DNA from: Microbacterium suwonense
GTDB taxonomy: Bacteria > Actinomycetota > Actinomycetes > Actinomycetales > Microbacteriaceae
Assembly: GCF_030296555.1 (NCBI RefSeq)
Contig: NZ_AP027728.1
Location: forward strand, 620,001 to 684,000
Length of the DNA: 64,000 nt
Direction: 5' to 3'
The notes below the pieces were generated by a model, which was not told where the DNA came from, made no database searches, and saw nothing but the letters and a program-made list of their open reading frames with translations. Shown here piece after piece: positions 47,008 through 60,103 of this stretch. A program made the position numbers and the translations under genes. Each line of letters opens with the position of its first letter. Positions within the stretch are counted from its first letter, which is position 1.

Positions 47008-48054
47008 GTGCAACATGGGGTGGAGTTCGCTGCTGACATGAGTGATCAGCTGATCGGCGTCTTCCAGAACCCGGCTCTGCTGCTGGGCATCCCGCTCGCC
47101 CTCGCCGGCGCCGTGTTCATGTCGCTCGGGGCGCAGTATCAGCACCGCGGGGTCGAGAAGGTCGAGAAGATCACCGGCACCGAGGGTGCCACGGGCCTCA
47201 GCGGTGCGCAGATCAGAGGCCTGCTGACCCGCCCGTCGTGGATCATCGGCTCGATCATGCTCGGCTTCGCGATCCTGTGTCAGCTCAGCGCGATGGCTAT
47301 CGCACCGCTGATCGTCGTGCAGCCGCTCGGAGCCGTCGCGCTGGTGGTCACCACGCTGCTGAACGCCCGCGTCTCCGGGCATTCGCCGACCAGGAGATCG
47401 CTGATCGCGATCGGCAGCTGCCTGGGCGGGATCTTCCTGTTCGTCGCACTGGCCGCCTTCTACGCGGTCGAGCGCGAGATCAGCAATGAGGACCTGTTCA
47501 CGATCCTCACGGTGCTGCTGGTGGTCATCATTGCGCTCGGTGCGTGCTGGCTGGTGCTGCGACGGCGGATGCGGGCGCTGTTCTACGTCACCGGCGCCGG
47601 CATCCTCTACGGTTTCGTCGCAACTCTCGCGAAGGCCGTCATCAGTCGCATCCAGGCCGCGAACTTCGACTGGCTGACCGTCGTCTGCGTGATCGCACTG
47701 ATCGCCGCCGCCGCTGTCGGAGCGTATTTCGTGCAGACCGCGTACAGCTCCGGCCCACCCGACCTCGTCATCGCCGGTCTCACCGTCATCGACCCGATCG
47801 TGGCGGTGATCATCGGTGCTCTGGTGCTCGGTGAGGCCTCCGAGGCGCCACTGCTGGTCGTGATCCTGTTCGTCGTAGCGGGTGCGATTGCGGTGTTCGG
47901 TGTCTTCGGCCTTGCCCGTTATCACCCGCAGGTGGTCAGCGACAGCCAGGAGCTCGGCATCCAGCGCGGCAGCAGCTCTTCGATGGATTCCGGGAGCCAG
48001 GCAGGGCCTCAGAACGGCTCGGGCGCCGCGTCGGACGACGGAGCGGCTCAGTAG
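47008..48054 (+). CDS. DMT superfamily transporter (NIPA-like)
   Basis: This is an integral membrane protein with about nine to ten hydrophobic helices and two EamA-like halves. It resembles actinobacterial DMT transporters of the NIPA/magnesium branch (PLGAVALVVTTLLNA, TVIDPIVAVIIGALVLGE). The GTG start at 47008 has AAGGTGG upstream; ATG 47038 (MSDQLIG) is an alternative. A low-complexity Ser/Gly tail closes the 348 residues. It overlaps the convergent pgl by 7 bases. Substrate unknown. Confidence 0.82.
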   Translation: MQHGVEFAADMSDQLIGVFQNPALLLGIPLALAGAVFMSLGAQYQHRGVEKVEKITGTEGATGLSGAQIRGLLTRPSWIIGSIMLGFAILCQLSAMAIAPLIVVQPLGAVALVVTTLLNARVSGHSPTRRSLIAIGSCLGGIFLFVALAAFYAVEREISNEDLFTILTVLLVVIIALGACWLVLRRRMRALFYVTGAGILYGFVATLAKAVISRIQAANFDWLTVVCVIALIAAAAVGAYFVQTAYSSGPPDLVIAGLTVIDPIVAVIIGALVLGEASEAPLLVVILFVVAGAIAVFGVFGLARYHPQVVSDSQELGIQRGSSSSMDSGSQAGPQNGSGAASDDGAAQ

Positions 48055-48839
48055 TCGCGGTCGATGAGTTCCGGTGCGACCTGCGACGCAGCGGCCTCAT
48101 CGACGAAGAAGACCGTGCGGCGGCGGCCCTTCGCGCCGGCTGCAGGCACGCTCGCGTAGCTGGCACCCGCCAGCGCCAGGCCGAGGGCGGAGGCCTTGTC
48201 GGCGCCGGTCAGCACCAGCCATACCCGCTTCGCGGCGTTCAGCACCGGCCGTGTCAGCGTCACGCGCTCCGGCGGAGGCTTGGGGGAATTGCGCACGGGC
48301 AGTGCGGCGACATCGGTCGCTGTCACCTCGGGCCGGTCGGGGAAGAGCGACGCGATGTGACCATCCGGCCCCACACCCAGGAAGCACACGGCGAACGACG
48401 GCCACGGTTCACCTGACTTGGCGAACCGGGCGAGTTCCTCGGCATACGCCGTCGCAGCCTCATCCAGGCTGAGTCCTTCGGAGGGTGCCGCCACCTCGTG
48501 GATGTTCTGCTCCGGGATCTCGAGCCGGTCCAGCAGCGCCTGCCGGGACTGCAGTGAGTTGCGATCGGGGTCGTCCCGCTCGACGAAGCGCTCGTCGCCC
48601 CACCAGAAGTGCACGAGCGACCAGTCGATCTCTCCGATCCGCTCGTCCTTGGCGGCAGCCGACAGCACCGCACCACCCATCGAGCCACCGGTCAGGCAGA
48701 TATGCGCGAGCCGCCCGTTGCGCGTGCGCGCCACCACGCGGGTGAGGAACCGATCGGCGACGTGAACGGCGAGCTCCGCCGGGGTCGGCTCCACGACGAC
48801 CGTCTTGACAGATCCCTGCGCCGTCGCCATCTGACTCAC
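48048..48839 (-). CDS. pgl: 6-phosphogluconolactonase
   Basis: This enzyme hydrolyses 6-phosphogluconolactone in the oxidative pentose phosphate pathway. Motifs are ICLTGGSMGG, VHFWWGDERFV and FLGVGPDGHIASLFP. GTG 48839 overlaps the opcA stop (GTGA), so I prefer it; ATG 48830 is an alternative three codons on. It is last in the tkt-tal-pgi-zwf-opcA-pgl operon. Confidence 0.93.
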   Translation of the reverse strand: MSQMATAQGSVKTVVVEPTPAELAVHVADRFLTRVVARTRNGRLAHICLTGGSMGGAVLSAAAKDERIGEIDWSLVHFWWGDERFVERDDPDRNSLQSRQALLDRLEIPEQNIHEVAAPSEGLSLDEAATAYAEELARFAKSGEPWPSFAVCFLGVGPDGHIASLFPDRPEVTATDVAALPVRNSPKPPPERVTLTRPVLNAAKRVWLVLTGADKASALGLALAGASYASVPAAGAKGRRRTVFFVDEAAASQVAPELIDRDY

Positions 48840-49771
48840 TCTCCCTGCTTTGCCGGACCCAGTCGGTTCCAGCCTTCCGTGATGACCCGACCGTACAGCA
48901 CATCGGCGTCCAGGCGCCGCAGCTCCTCGGCCAGGCACTCTCGCAGCGTACGACGCGGGAGGTGCAGCTCATGGTCGGGCTGGCCCGGCTGGGTCAGGAT
49001 GGCCACGCCGGGTTCCGGTCGCTCCAGCAGGATGTCGCCGCTGGCGCGTGTGAGGCGCACGGACTTGATACCCTCCTGCCAGTCCTCGGGATCCTCGTAC
49101 GACCAGCTGACGGGAACATCGAGCGCCATCCGCAGCCAGGCGGCCAGCAGTGCCGTGGACGGAGACGCGGCCGCGCCCCGCACCTCCACGGCGGTGACCC
49201 GCTCGTACGGCGGCTGGTCCAGCACCGCGGCCAGCTGCTCGCGCCAGCGCGTCAGACGCGTCCAGGCGAGATCGGTGTCACCGGGCGCATGCGTCTTGCC
49301 GAGCAGGGCGAGGCGGTCGCGCACGTCCGGGGAGGTGGCGGCGTCGGTGATGCGCCGCTGAGCGATGCGTCCCAGCGGTGATGCCGCGGCATCCGTCGGC
49401 GCATCCTCTGGCCACCAGGCTACGACGGGGGCGTCGGGAAGCAGGATGCCGGTGACCAGGCTCTCGGTGTTGCTCGCAGCGTCGCCGAAGGCGCGCAGCA
49501 CGACCACCTCGCTGGCGCCTGCGTCGCCGCCGACGCGGATCTGCGCATCCAGGTGCGCTTCGCCCTCGCCGGTGATCAGCACGATCACGCGCATCGGATG
49601 CTCGCGGGAGGCGTCGTTGGCGGCGTCGATCGCCGCCTCGGCGACGCCGTTGCGGGCGACGATGATGAGGGTCAGCACGCGTCCCAGGGCGACGGCGCCG
49701 CCCTCCTCGCGCACCTTCACCAGCTGCTTGGCGACCTGGCTGACGGTTGCGTCGGGAAGGTCGATGATCAT
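48836..49771 (-). CDS. opcA: Glucose-6-phosphate dehydrogenase assembly protein OpcA
   Basis: This is the actinobacterial/cyanobacterial accessory factor for glucose-6-phosphate dehydrogenase. ATG 49771 ([12 protein letters not shown]) gives 311 residues with [10 protein letters not shown] and the C-terminal [16 protein letters not shown]. Its start overlaps zwf by 4 bases, its stop overlaps pgl. It probably adjusts or assembles the active enzyme. Confidence 0.93.
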   Translation of the reverse strand: MIIDLPDATVSQVAKQLVKVREEGGAVALGRVLTLIIVARNGVAEAAIDAANDASREHPMRVIVLITGEGEAHLDAQIRVGGDAGASEVVVLRAFGDAASNTESLVTGILLPDAPVVAWWPEDAPTDAAASPLGRIAQRRITDAATSPDVRDRLALLGKTHAPGDTDLAWTRLTRWREQLAAVLDQPPYERVTAVEVRGAAASPSTALLAAWLRMALDVPVSWSYEDPEDWQEGIKSVRLTRASGDILLERPEPGVAILTQPGQPDHELHLPRRTLRECLAEELRRLDADVLYGRVITEGWNRLGPAKQGE

Positions 49772-51318
49772 GGGCGTCTCCAGACTCGTCCATCGCGGGC
49801 CAGCAGGTCGTCGGCGGATGCCGGTCCCCACGACCCGGGTGCGTACTGCTCCAGCGGGGCGTGCAGCGAGGCCCAGTACTCCTCGACAGGGTCGAGGATC
49901 TTCCAGGACAGCTCGACCTCCTCGTGGCGGGGGAACAGCGGCGGATCGCCGAGCAGCACGTCCAGGATCAGACGCTCGTACGCCTCCGGGCTCGCTTCGG
50001 TGAAGGCGTGGCCGTAGCCGAAGTCCATCGTCACGTCACGAACGTTCGCACCGCTGCCCGGAACCTTCGAGCCGAACCGGATGGTCACACCCTCGTCGGG
50101 CTGCACACGGATGACGAGCGCGTTCTGCCCGAGCTCGGAGGTCTGCGCGCGGCCGAACAGGTGCTCGGGCGCCCGCTTGAACACCACTGCGATCTCGGTG
50201 ACGCGCCGGCCCAGGCGCTTTCCGGTGCGCAGGTAGAACGGCACTCCCGCCCAGCGGCGCGTGTCGATCTCCAGCTTGATCGCGGCGAAGGTCTCGGTGG
50301 CCGACTGCGGGTCCATGCCGTCCTCTTCGAGGAAGCCACGAACCTTCTCGCCGCCCTGCCAGCCGCCGGCGTACTGGCCGCGCGCCGTGGCCAGGGAGAT
50401 ATCGTCGGGCAGCCGGACCGCCTCGAGAACCTTCTCCTTCTCGGCGCGCAGATGATCCGCCGACATGCTGATCGGCTCCTCCATCGCGGTGAGCGCGAGC
50501 AGTTGCAGCAGGTGGTTCTGGATGACGTCGCGCGCGGCGCCGATGCCGTCGTAGTAACCTGCACGACCTCCGACGCCGATGTCCTCGGCCATGGTGATCT
50601 GCACATGGTCGACGTAGTTGCGGTTCCACAGCGGCTCGTACAGCTCGTTGGCGAAGCGCAGCGCCAGGATGTTCTGCACCGTCTCCTTGCCGAGGTAGTG
50701 ATCGATGCGGAAGATCGAGTCCGCCGGGAAGGCGGCCTCGAGTGCTGCGTTCAGTGCGCGCGCCGACTCCAGATCGCTGCCGAACGGCTTCTCGATCACC
50801 ACGCGACGCCAATGGGTGTCGTCGTCGTTCTGCTCGCCCACCAGTCCCGATTCGCGCAGCTGCTTGGCCACGTCCGGGAACGCCTTGGGCGGGATGGACA
50901 GATAGTACGCGTGGTTGCCCATCGTGCCGCGCTCGATGTCGAGCTTCTCGACGGTCTCGCGCAGGCGTCGGAAGGCATCCGGATCGTCGAAAGTGCCCTG
51001 TACGAAGCGGATGCCCTGCAGCAGCTGCTGCCAGGTCTCCTCGCGGAACTCCGTGCGTGCGTGCTGCTTGACGGCGTCGTAGACGACCTGGGCGAAGTCC
51101 TGGTCCTCCCAATCGCGGCGGGCGAACCCGACCAGGGCGAAGCCGGGAGGTAGCAGACCCCGGTTGGCGAGGTCGTACACGGCCGGCATCAGCTTCTTGC
51201 GCGAGAGATCGCCGGTCACGCCGAAGATCACCAGGGCACTGGGACCTGCGATGCGATTGAGACGACGATCATCGGGATCGCGGAGCGGGTTGCGTCCGCG
51301 TGAGATGGGTGCGGTCAT
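49768..51318 (-). CDS. zwf: Glucose-6-phosphate 1-dehydrogenase
   Basis: This is the first enzyme of the oxidative pentose phosphate pathway, producing NADPH. The 516-residue product has the coenzyme motif [15 protein letters not shown] at about residues 32-46 and the active-site [13 protein letters not shown]. Normal length. It is in an operon with opcA and pgl. Confidence 0.97.
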   Translation of the reverse strand: MTAPISRGRNPLRDPDDRRLNRIAGPSALVIFGVTGDLSRKKLMPAVYDLANRGLLPPGFALVGFARRDWEDQDFAQVVYDAVKQHARTEFREETWQQLLQGIRFVQGTFDDPDAFRRLRETVEKLDIERGTMGNHAYYLSIPPKAFPDVAKQLRESGLVGEQNDDDTHWRRVVIEKPFGSDLESARALNAALEAAFPADSIFRIDHYLGKETVQNILALRFANELYEPLWNRNYVDHVQITMAEDIGVGGRAGYYDGIGAARDVIQNHLLQLLALTAMEEPISMSADHLRAEKEKVLEAVRLPDDISLATARGQYAGGWQGGEKVRGFLEEDGMDPQSATETFAAIKLEIDTRRWAGVPFYLRTGKRLGRRVTEIAVVFKRAPEHLFGRAQTSELGQNALVIRVQPDEGVTIRFGSKVPGSGANVRDVTMDFGYGHAFTEASPEAYERLILDVLLGDPPLFPRHEEVELSWKILDPVEEYWASLHAPLEQYAPGSWGPASADDLLARDGRVWRRP

Positions 51319-51345
51319 CGGTGGGGGATATCTCCAGGTCCGGGG

Positions 51346-52950
51346 TCACTGAGCAGCGGTGAAAAGAGTGAGGACGTCGTCGACGGCATCCGTGACGGTG
51401 AGCGACACGACGGGGCGACCGTGTGAGGCGAGCACAGCGGCGTCGCCGGCAGCCTGCGCCCGGATCAGCTCGCCGAAGGTGAACGGGCGACCGGGGATCT
51501 CCAGGTCCACGTCGGTGCGCTCGAGGATCTGCAGGAACACGCCCTGTGCGGGGCCGCCCTTGTGGTACTGGCCGGTGGAGTGCAGGAACCGCGGTCCCCA
51601 GCCGAAGGTCGTGGGACGGCCGGAATCCGCTGCGGCCAGTTCGCGCATTCCCTTCAGCTGGCCCAGGTCGAGGCGGTTCACGTACGCCTGAATCGACACG
51701 TAGCCGTCGGTGGGCAGCTGCGCCCACAGGGCGTCGAGGACACCCTCGAGGGTGCCGGATGCGGCAAGCGCCGGGTCGCTGACGCACACCTCCACACCGT
51801 CCTGCACGAATGCCGGTGCGGAAGGGGCAGGTCGCTCATCGAGCAGTCCCCGGGCGGCGGCCTTCGCGGCCTCGACATCGGGCTGGTCGAAGGGGTTGAT
51901 GCCGAGCAGGTGACCGGCAATCGCCGTGGCATGCTCCCAGAGCAGGAACATCGCACCCAGGCTCCCGCTGACGAGGATCTCGCCCGGGTGCCGATCGCGC
52001 AGATGGAACTGATCGGCATCCTCCACGAGACGCACGATCTGAAGATCCTGCGGGCGGCTCTCCAACTCGGGAGAGACCGGCAGCAGCACGACGGGGAGGA
52101 TGCCGGTGCCCTTCTTGCCGGTGGACTCCGCGATGAGCTGCTCGATCCAGTCGGGCAGGCCGTCGATGTGCGAACCGTCCGCGACCAGACCGAGCTTGTC
52201 GCGGCGGGGATCGGATGCTGTGATGGCGGCAGCCAGGCGCAGCGCCGGATTGTCGGGGGAGTCGATCGCGAACTCGAGCAGCGAGGCCTCGGCCTCGTCC
52301 AGCAGCTCCGTGATGTCGACCCCGGCGAGCCCGGTGGGCACGAGGCCGAACGCGGTGAGAGCCGAGTAGCGTCCGCCGACGGCCGGGTCGGCGTGGAAGA
52401 CCCGGTACCCCGCCTCGGCCGCGAGGGCATCCAACTCGGATCCCGGGTCGGTGACGACGACGATGTGCTCGGCGGCGTCGATGCCCAGGTCCGCGAACGC
52501 GGCCTCGAACGCACGACGGTGCGAGTCGGTCTCGATGGTGGTACCGGACTTGGACGACACCACCAGGACGGTGCGCGCGAGATCCCCGTCCAGCGCGGCG
52601 AGCACCTGCGCAGGCGCGGTCGAGTCGAGCACGGTCAGGTCGACGCCGGCCGTGTTCGCGATCACCTCGGGAGCAAGCGACGATCCGCCCATTCCCGAGA
52701 GCACGACGCGATCGATGCCGCGCGTCGCGAGATCGTCGCGCAGGGCGACGATCTCGTCGACGAGCGGGCGCGACGCGGAGACCGCCTGCACCCAGCCGAG
52801 TCGCTCGGCAGCGTCGGCTTCGGCCTCCGCGCCCCACAGCGTGGGATCCTCTGCGGTGACACGCGACGCGACGAGGTCGGCGACCAGGCGGAGGACGATA
52901 TCGTCCACCGCCGCGGTCGCAGACGGCGACACGTGCACCGAGACGGTCAT
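51346..52950 (-). CDS. pgi: Glucose-6-phosphate isomerase
   Basis: This enzyme interconverts glucose-6-phosphate and fructose-6-phosphate. The 534-residue product has [12 protein letters not shown] and [10 protein letters not shown], the sugar-phosphate binding loops of the SIS domain. It is located between tal and zwf, linking the two halves of the pathway. Its start overlaps tal by 4 bases. Confidence 0.93.
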   Translation of the reverse strand: MTVSVHVSPSATAAVDDIVLRLVADLVASRVTAEDPTLWGAEAEADAAERLGWVQAVSASRPLVDEIVALRDDLATRGIDRVVLSGMGGSSLAPEVIANTAGVDLTVLDSTAPAQVLAALDGDLARTVLVVSSKSGTTIETDSHRRAFEAAFADLGIDAAEHIVVVTDPGSELDALAAEAGYRVFHADPAVGGRYSALTAFGLVPTGLAGVDITELLDEAEASLLEFAIDSPDNPALRLAAAITASDPRRDKLGLVADGSHIDGLPDWIEQLIAESTGKKGTGILPVVLLPVSPELESRPQDLQIVRLVEDADQFHLRDRHPGEILVSGSLGAMFLLWEHATAIAGHLLGINPFDQPDVEAAKAAARGLLDERPAPSAPAFVQDGVEVCVSDPALAASGTLEGVLDALWAQLPTDGYVSIQAYVNRLDLGQLKGMRELAAADSGRPTTFGWGPRFLHSTGQYHKGGPAQGVFLQILERTDVDLEIPGRPFTFGELIRAQAAGDAAVLASHGRPVVSLTVTDAVDDVLTLFTAAQ

Positions 52951-54055
52951 CGCGCCTCGTCCAGCCCCTTGGTGACCTGCTCGAGCAGCCCGTGCCAGGA
53001 GTCGATGAACTTGGCGACGCCCTCATCCTCGAGCACCTGCGTGACATCGTCGAAGTCGATCCCGACCGACTTCAGGGCCTCGAACACCCCACGGGACTCG
53101 TCATAGGTGCCGGTGACCGTGTCGCCGGTGACCTCACCGTGATCGAACGTGGCCTCCAGGGTCTTCTCGGGCATCGTGTTCACAACACCCGGCGCGACCA
53201 GCTCGGTCACGTACAGCGTGTCGGGCAGCGCCGGGTCCTTCACCCCGGTCGATGCCCACAGCGGCCGCTGCAGCGTCGCGCCGGCGTCGAGGAGCGCCTT
53301 GGCACGGTCACCCGCGAAGGACTTCTCGAACAGCTCGTATGCCAGGCGCGCATTGGCCAGGCCGGCCTTGCTCTTCAGCGCGAGCGCCTCGTCCGTGCCG
53401 ATGGCCGCGAGACGCTTGTCGGTCTCGGTGTCCACGCGGGAGACGAAGAACGAGGCGACCGAGTGGATCGTCGACAGGTCGATCCCGGCGGCCTTCGCGG
53501 TCTCCAGACCGGTCAGATACGCGTCGATGACCTCGGCGTAGCGCTCCAGGCTGAAGATCAGCGTGACGTTGACGCTGATGCCGGCGCCGATGGCCTGCGC
53601 GATGGCCGGCAGGCCGGCCTTGGTCGCGGGGATCTTGACGAGCAGGTTCTCCCGGTCGATGCGCTTCCACAGATCCTTGGCCTGCGCGACGGTGCCGTCG
53701 GTGTCGTGCGCGAGATCGGGGGCGACCTCGATCGACACGCGGCCGTCGACATGGTTCGACGACTCCCACACGGGGCGGAACAGGTCCAGCGCGTCGCGCA
53801 CGTCCTGGGTGGTCGCGGCGAAGACCGCGTCGACGGCGGAGGTGCCGGATGCTGCCAGCTCCGCGACCTGCGCGTCGTAGGAGGTGTCGTCGGGGTTCGT
53901 GATCGCGTTGGCGAAGATCGTCGGGTTGGTGGTCACGCCGACGACGTTGCGGGTGTCGATGAGCTGCTGCAGGTTGCCCGACTGGATGCGGGTGCGGGAC
54001 AGGTCGTCCAGCCAGATGCTGACGCCGGCGGCCGAGAGGTCTTCGGTGGGGGTGC

Positions 54056-54059
<4 letters not shown>
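52947..54059 (-). CDS. tal: Transaldolase
   Basis: This enzyme transfers dihydroxyacetone units in the non-oxidative pentose phosphate pathway. ATG 54059 ([19 protein letters not shown]) gives 370 residues. Catalytic lysine is in [14 protein letters not shown], with [13 protein letters not shown] upstream and [10 protein letters not shown] downstream. It overlaps tkt by 4 bases. Confidence 0.96.
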
Positions 54060-56158
<2,099 letters not shown>

Positions 56159-56332
56159 ACTCCTTCTGACACATCCGGAGGCGCCCGTATTCCTGCGCGC
56201 TCCGCGTCGTCACGGAGATGCGCAACGGGCGCGCGAGTGGTTTTCAGCATACCTGCGCTCTATCACGTGCCGAAGGTGCATTTCGGACGGTGTCAGCCCT
56301 TTCCGTCGCGCTCGTGCAACAGGCCGCACGCA

Positions 56333-56338
56333 CTAGAC
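56333..56338 (+). promoter_or_regulatory. -10 box for ctaB
   Basis: TAGACT at 56333-56338 is a good actinobacterial -10. The GTG at 56347 is 8 bases downstream, so the transcript could be leaderless from that GTG. A strong AAGGAGGGG sits further down at about 56365-56373. Confidence 0.5.
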
Positions 56339-56346
56339 TCGAAGGA

Positions 56347-57294
56347 GTGTCCGCTTGCGCTCAGAAGGAGGGGATCGCGATCTCTTCGACATCGCAGACC
56401 GCCACGACGGAATACTCGTTCGGTCAGAAGCTGCGCGGCTACTTCGCACTCACCAAGCCGCGTGTCATGGAGCTGCTGCTCGTCTCGACCGTGCCGGTCA
56501 TGTTCCTCGCGGAGGGCGGACTGCCCGACCTGTGGCTCGTGTTCGCGACGGTCTTCGGCGGAGCGATGAGTGCGGCGTCCGCAGCATCCTTCAACATGTA
56601 TCTCGATCGAGACATCGACGTGCACATGAAGCGCACCGAGAACCGTCCGCTGGTCACGGGGGAGGTGTCTCCGCGCGGGGCGCTGGCGTTCTCCTGGGTC
56701 CTCGCGGTCGTCTCCACGATCTGGCTGCTGGCGTTCACCAACTGGCTGGCGGCGACCCTGTCGGCGGTCGCCATCTTCTTCTACGTCGTGATCTACACGA
56801 TGATCCTCAAGCGTCGCACCGAGCAGAACATCATCTGGGGCGGGATCGCGGGCTGCTTCCCCGTCGTGATCGGCTGGAGCGCGGTCACCGGGTCGCTGGA
56901 CTGGCCGCCGCTCGTGCTGTTCGTGCTGGTGTTCCTCTGGACGCCGCCGCACTACTGGCCGCTGTCGATGAAGTACAAGCACGACTACGACGACGTCGAC
57001 GTGCCGATGCTCGGGGTCACTCGCTCGGCCTGGCAGGTGGGGTTGCAGGTCATCCTCTACGCATGGGCGACCGTCGCATGCTCACTGCTGCTGGTGCCGG
57101 TCGCGCAGATGGGCATCGTCTACACGGCATCCGCTCTGGTGTTCGGCGGCTGGTTCATCTACGAATCGCACCGGCTGTACAACCGTGCGCTGCGGGGCAC
57201 GGAGCCGCGCCCGATGCGCGTGTTCCACGCATCGATCACGTACCTGACCCTGATCTTCCTCGCGGTCGCGGTCGACCCGCTGCTGCCGTTCTGA
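56347..57294 (+). CDS. ctaB: Protoheme IX farnesyltransferase (heme O synthase)
   Basis: This is a polytopic membrane enzyme that farnesylates heme B. The product has [16 protein letters not shown], the Asp motif [20 protein letters not shown], and about eight hydrophobic helices. The start is unclear. GTG 56347 follows a -10 box and may be leaderless. Alternatively, the strong AAGGAGGGG points to the ATC at 56374, giving [15 protein letters not shown], a non-standard start. It lies opposite ctaA. Confidence 0.92.
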   Translation: MSACAQKEGIAISSTSQTATTEYSFGQKLRGYFALTKPRVMELLLVSTVPVMFLAEGGLPDLWLVFATVFGGAMSAASAASFNMYLDRDIDVHMKRTENRPLVTGEVSPRGALAFSWVLAVVSTIWLLAFTNWLAATLSAVAIFFYVVIYTMILKRRTEQNIIWGGIAGCFPVVIGWSAVTGSLDWPPLVLFVLVFLWTPPHYWPLSMKYKHDYDDVDVPMLGVTRSAWQVGLQVILYAWATVACSLLLVPVAQMGIVYTASALVFGGWFIYESHRLYNRALRGTEPRPMRVFHASITYLTLIFLAVAVDPLLPF

Positions 57295-57346
57295 TGACCG
57301 TGGGGTTCTGACGCCCGCGCGATTCTGACGCCCGCGTCCGGGCGGT

Positions 57347-58450
57347 TCAGGCGGCGACAGGACGCTTGAGCCTGGTGACCAGCACGGTGTACGCGGCTGC
57401 CGACAGCGAAGCCAGGATCATGTGGATGCCGACGAACACCGGCGGTAGCCCCGTACGGGCCTGAATCACGCCGACGACGACCTGCACCAGGATCGCGAGG
57501 ACGAGCACGAGCGTCCACCTGTGCGGCGGCAGCTTCAGCATCCAGGCCGAGACCGCGAGCACCAGGACGAGGGCCGCCAGGATATAGCCGGGCCAGGAGT
57601 GCACGTGCGCGAACCAGGTGGCGTCGAAGCCGGTGCGCTGGATGTTGATGTCGGCATCGCCGGAGTGCGGGCCCGACCCCGTGGTGAGCACGCCGAAGAC
57701 GATCGTCGCGGCCAGGGCCAGCCCGGTCGCATGCGAGAGCGCGCTGAACCAGGCGGGGACCACGAGCTCACGCGGTCCGGGAGCGGAGTCCAGACGCACG
57801 AGGAACAGGGCGGTGATGCACACCAGGAGCAGGGACACCGTGTAATGGAACCCGACGATAAAGGGGTTCAGATCGCTGATCACGGCGAAGCCTCCGACCA
57901 CGGCCTGCGCCATCACGCCGATCAGCACGATCCAGGCGAGCACGGCGAGGTCCTGGCGCTGCGCGTTCTGACGGAGCGAGTCGACGGCGCCGATCAGTAC
58001 AGCCAGGAGCAGCGCGGTGGACATGAGCGCGGCGGCGGGGAGGCCGAGAGCGGATGCCGCGGCGTACACGCCGATGGCCACCACGATCCCGCCGAGCGCG
58101 AACCAGACGGCGCGCACCACCAGGCGACGGCCGCTGAGGGCATGCAGCGTGAACATCAGCACGGCGAGCGCGAGCAGGCCCACCACGCCGGTCATGGTGC
58201 GGTTGCCGAACTCGATGGCACCGTGGATGCCCTGAACCTCAAGGATCGGCACGAGGGACTCGGGAGTGCACAGCGGCCATTCCGAGCACCCGAGTCCCGA
58301 TCCGGTCAGGCGCACGGCGCCACCGGTGCCGATGATCAGGATCTCCGCGATGAAGGACAGCCAGGCGAGCACCCGGAGAGGACGGCCGAAAGTCAGCCCG
58401 GGGGAGGCGTCGGGCGTGACGGAAGCGGTCAGGGCAGTGCTACCGGGCAT
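57347..58450 (-). CDS. ctaA: Heme A synthase (COX15/CtaA family)
   Basis: This enzyme oxidises the C8 methyl group of heme O to make heme A. The 367-residue product has eight hydrophobic helices and the histidine-bearing motifs GIHGAIEFGNR (about residue 75), FHYTVSLLL, HVHSWPG and IHMIL. Cysteines in GLGCSEWPLC lie in the first loop. It is convergent with ctaB and divergent from suf. Confidence 0.93.
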   Translation of the reverse strand: MPGSTALTASVTPDASPGLTFGRPLRVLAWLSFIAEILIIGTGGAVRLTGSGLGCSEWPLCTPESLVPILEVQGIHGAIEFGNRTMTGVVGLLALAVLMFTLHALSGRRLVVRAVWFALGGIVVAIGVYAAASALGLPAAALMSTALLLAVLIGAVDSLRQNAQRQDLAVLAWIVLIGVMAQAVVGGFAVISDLNPFIVGFHYTVSLLLVCITALFLVRLDSAPGPRELVVPAWFSALSHATGLALAATIVFGVLTTGSGPHSGDADINIQRTGFDATWFAHVHSWPGYILAALVLVLAVSAWMLKLPPHRWTLVLVLAILVQVVVGVIQARTGLPPVFVGIHMILASLSAAAYTVLVTRLKRPVAA

Positions 58451-58683
58451 GTGTCCTCCGGTTCGGTCTCGGCAGCGGGTACGGCCCGGATGTCAGAGCG
58501 AACCTGTAGAATCGGGATGGTTGTGATGGACGCGCAGTGCGCTACGTCCCTCACAGACAGTTTAGGCGCGACGTGAGCGCCGAATGATGGGGCCCACCAG
58601 CGGCACCCGATCTCCGCAGACTCGACGGAGATCAGGTGTGTCGGGGCGGATGACACCGTTGAGGCCCGTTAGAGGAGAGTGTG

Positions 58684-60102
58684 ATGTCGGATGTGCTGAT
58701 CGACCGCCCGGAGCTGGACAGTCTGGGGGTGTACGAATTCGGCTGGCACGATCGCGACGCCGCCGGATCGAGCGCGAAACGTGGGCTCACCGAAGCCGTG
58801 GTGCGCGACATCTCGGCGCTGAAAGCCGAACCCGAGTGGATGCTCAAATCGCGTCTCAAGGGACTCGCCCTCTTCGATCGCAAGCCGATGCCGACCTGGG
58901 GCGCCGACCTCAGCGAGATCGACTTCGAGAACATCAAGTACTTCGTGCGCTCCACAGAGAAGCAGGCCACCTCCTGGGAGGACCTCCCGGACGAGATCAA
59001 GGAGACCTACGAGCGCATCGGCATCCCCGAGGCCGAGCGTCAGCGCCTGGTCGCCGGCGTGACCGCGCAGTACGAGTCGGAGGTCGTCTACCGGCAGATC
59101 CGTGCGGATCTCGAAGAGCAAGGCGTCATCTTCATGGACACCGACACGGCGCTGCGCGAGCACCCGGAGTTCTTCGAGGAGTACTACGGCACTGTGATCC
59201 CTGCCGGCGACAACAAGTTCGCCGCGCTGAACACCGCGGTGTGGTCGGGTGGCTCCTTCGTGTACGTCCCCAAGGGCGTGCACGTCGAGATCCCGCTGCA
59301 GGCGTACTTCCGGATCAACACCGAGAACATGGGCCAGTTCGAGCGCACGCTGATCATCGCCGATGAGGACAGCTACGTCCACTACATCGAGGGCTGCACC
59401 GCGCCGATCTACAAGTCGGACTCGCTGCACTCGGCCGTGGTCGAGATCATCGTGAAGAAGAACGCACGCGTGCGCTACACGACCATCCAGAACTGGTCCA
59501 ACAACGTCTACAACCTCGTCACCAAGCGTGCCGTGGCGCATGAGGGCGCGACGATGGAGTGGGTCGACGGCAACATCGGCTCGAAGGTCACCATGAAGTA
59601 CCCGTCGATCTACCTGGTCGGCGAGCACGCCAAGGGCGAGACACTGTCGGTGGCCTTCGCCGGCCCCGGTCAGCATCAGGACGCCGGCGCCAAGATGGTG
59701 CACCAGGCGCCGTACACGCAGTCTTCGATCGTCTCCAAGTCGATCGCGCGCGGCGGCGGACGCTCCGGCTACCGTGGAGAGGTGCGCGTCGACCCGGCGG
59801 CGCACCACTCCTCCAACTCGGTGGTCTGCGATGCTCTGCTCGTCGACACGCAGTCGCGCTCGGACACCTATCCGTCGATCGACATCCGTGTCGACGACGT
59901 GCAGCTCGGCCATGAGGCCACAGTCTCGAAGGTCAGCGCGGAGCAGCTGTTCTATCTGCAGTCGCGCGGCATCGAAGAGACCGAGGCCATGGCGATGATC
60001 GTGCGCGGCTTCATCGAGCCGATCGCGCGCGAGCTGCCCATGGAGTACGCGATGGAATTGAACAAGCTCATCGAGATGGGCATGGAAGGATCGGTCGGCT
60101 GA
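58684..60102 (+). CDS. sufB: Fe-S cluster assembly protein SufB
   Basis: This is the scaffold subunit of the SUF iron-sulfur assembly complex with SufC and SufD. ATG 58684 is 6 bases after AGAGGAG. The 472-residue product has the conserved [28 protein letters not shown] and the C-terminal [16 protein letters not shown]. No intein is present. It starts the suf operon; no SufR-type regulator gene is in the window. Confidence 0.96.
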   Translation: MSDVLIDRPELDSLGVYEFGWHDRDAAGSSAKRGLTEAVVRDISALKAEPEWMLKSRLKGLALFDRKPMPTWGADLSEIDFENIKYFVRSTEKQATSWEDLPDEIKETYERIGIPEAERQRLVAGVTAQYESEVVYRQIRADLEEQGVIFMDTDTALREHPEFFEEYYGTVIPAGDNKFAALNTAVWSGGSFVYVPKGVHVEIPLQAYFRINTENMGQFERTLIIADEDSYVHYIEGCTAPIYKSDSLHSAVVEIIVKKNARVRYTTIQNWSNNVYNLVTKRAVAHEGATMEWVDGNIGSKVTMKYPSIYLVGEHAKGETLSVAFAGPGQHQDAGAKMVHQAPYTQSSIVSKSIARGGGRSGYRGEVRVDPAAHHSSNSVVCDALLVDTQSRSDTYPSIDIRVDDVQLGHEATVSKVSAEQLFYLQSRGIEETEAMAMIVRGFIEPIARELPMEYAMELNKLIEMGMEGSVG

Positions 60103-60103
60103 T

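Noticed and set aside
57305..57340. Direct repeat TTCTGACGCCCGCG after ctaB
   Set aside because: Only two short copies in GC-rich sequence between convergent genes, with no clear structure; probably a chance duplication.
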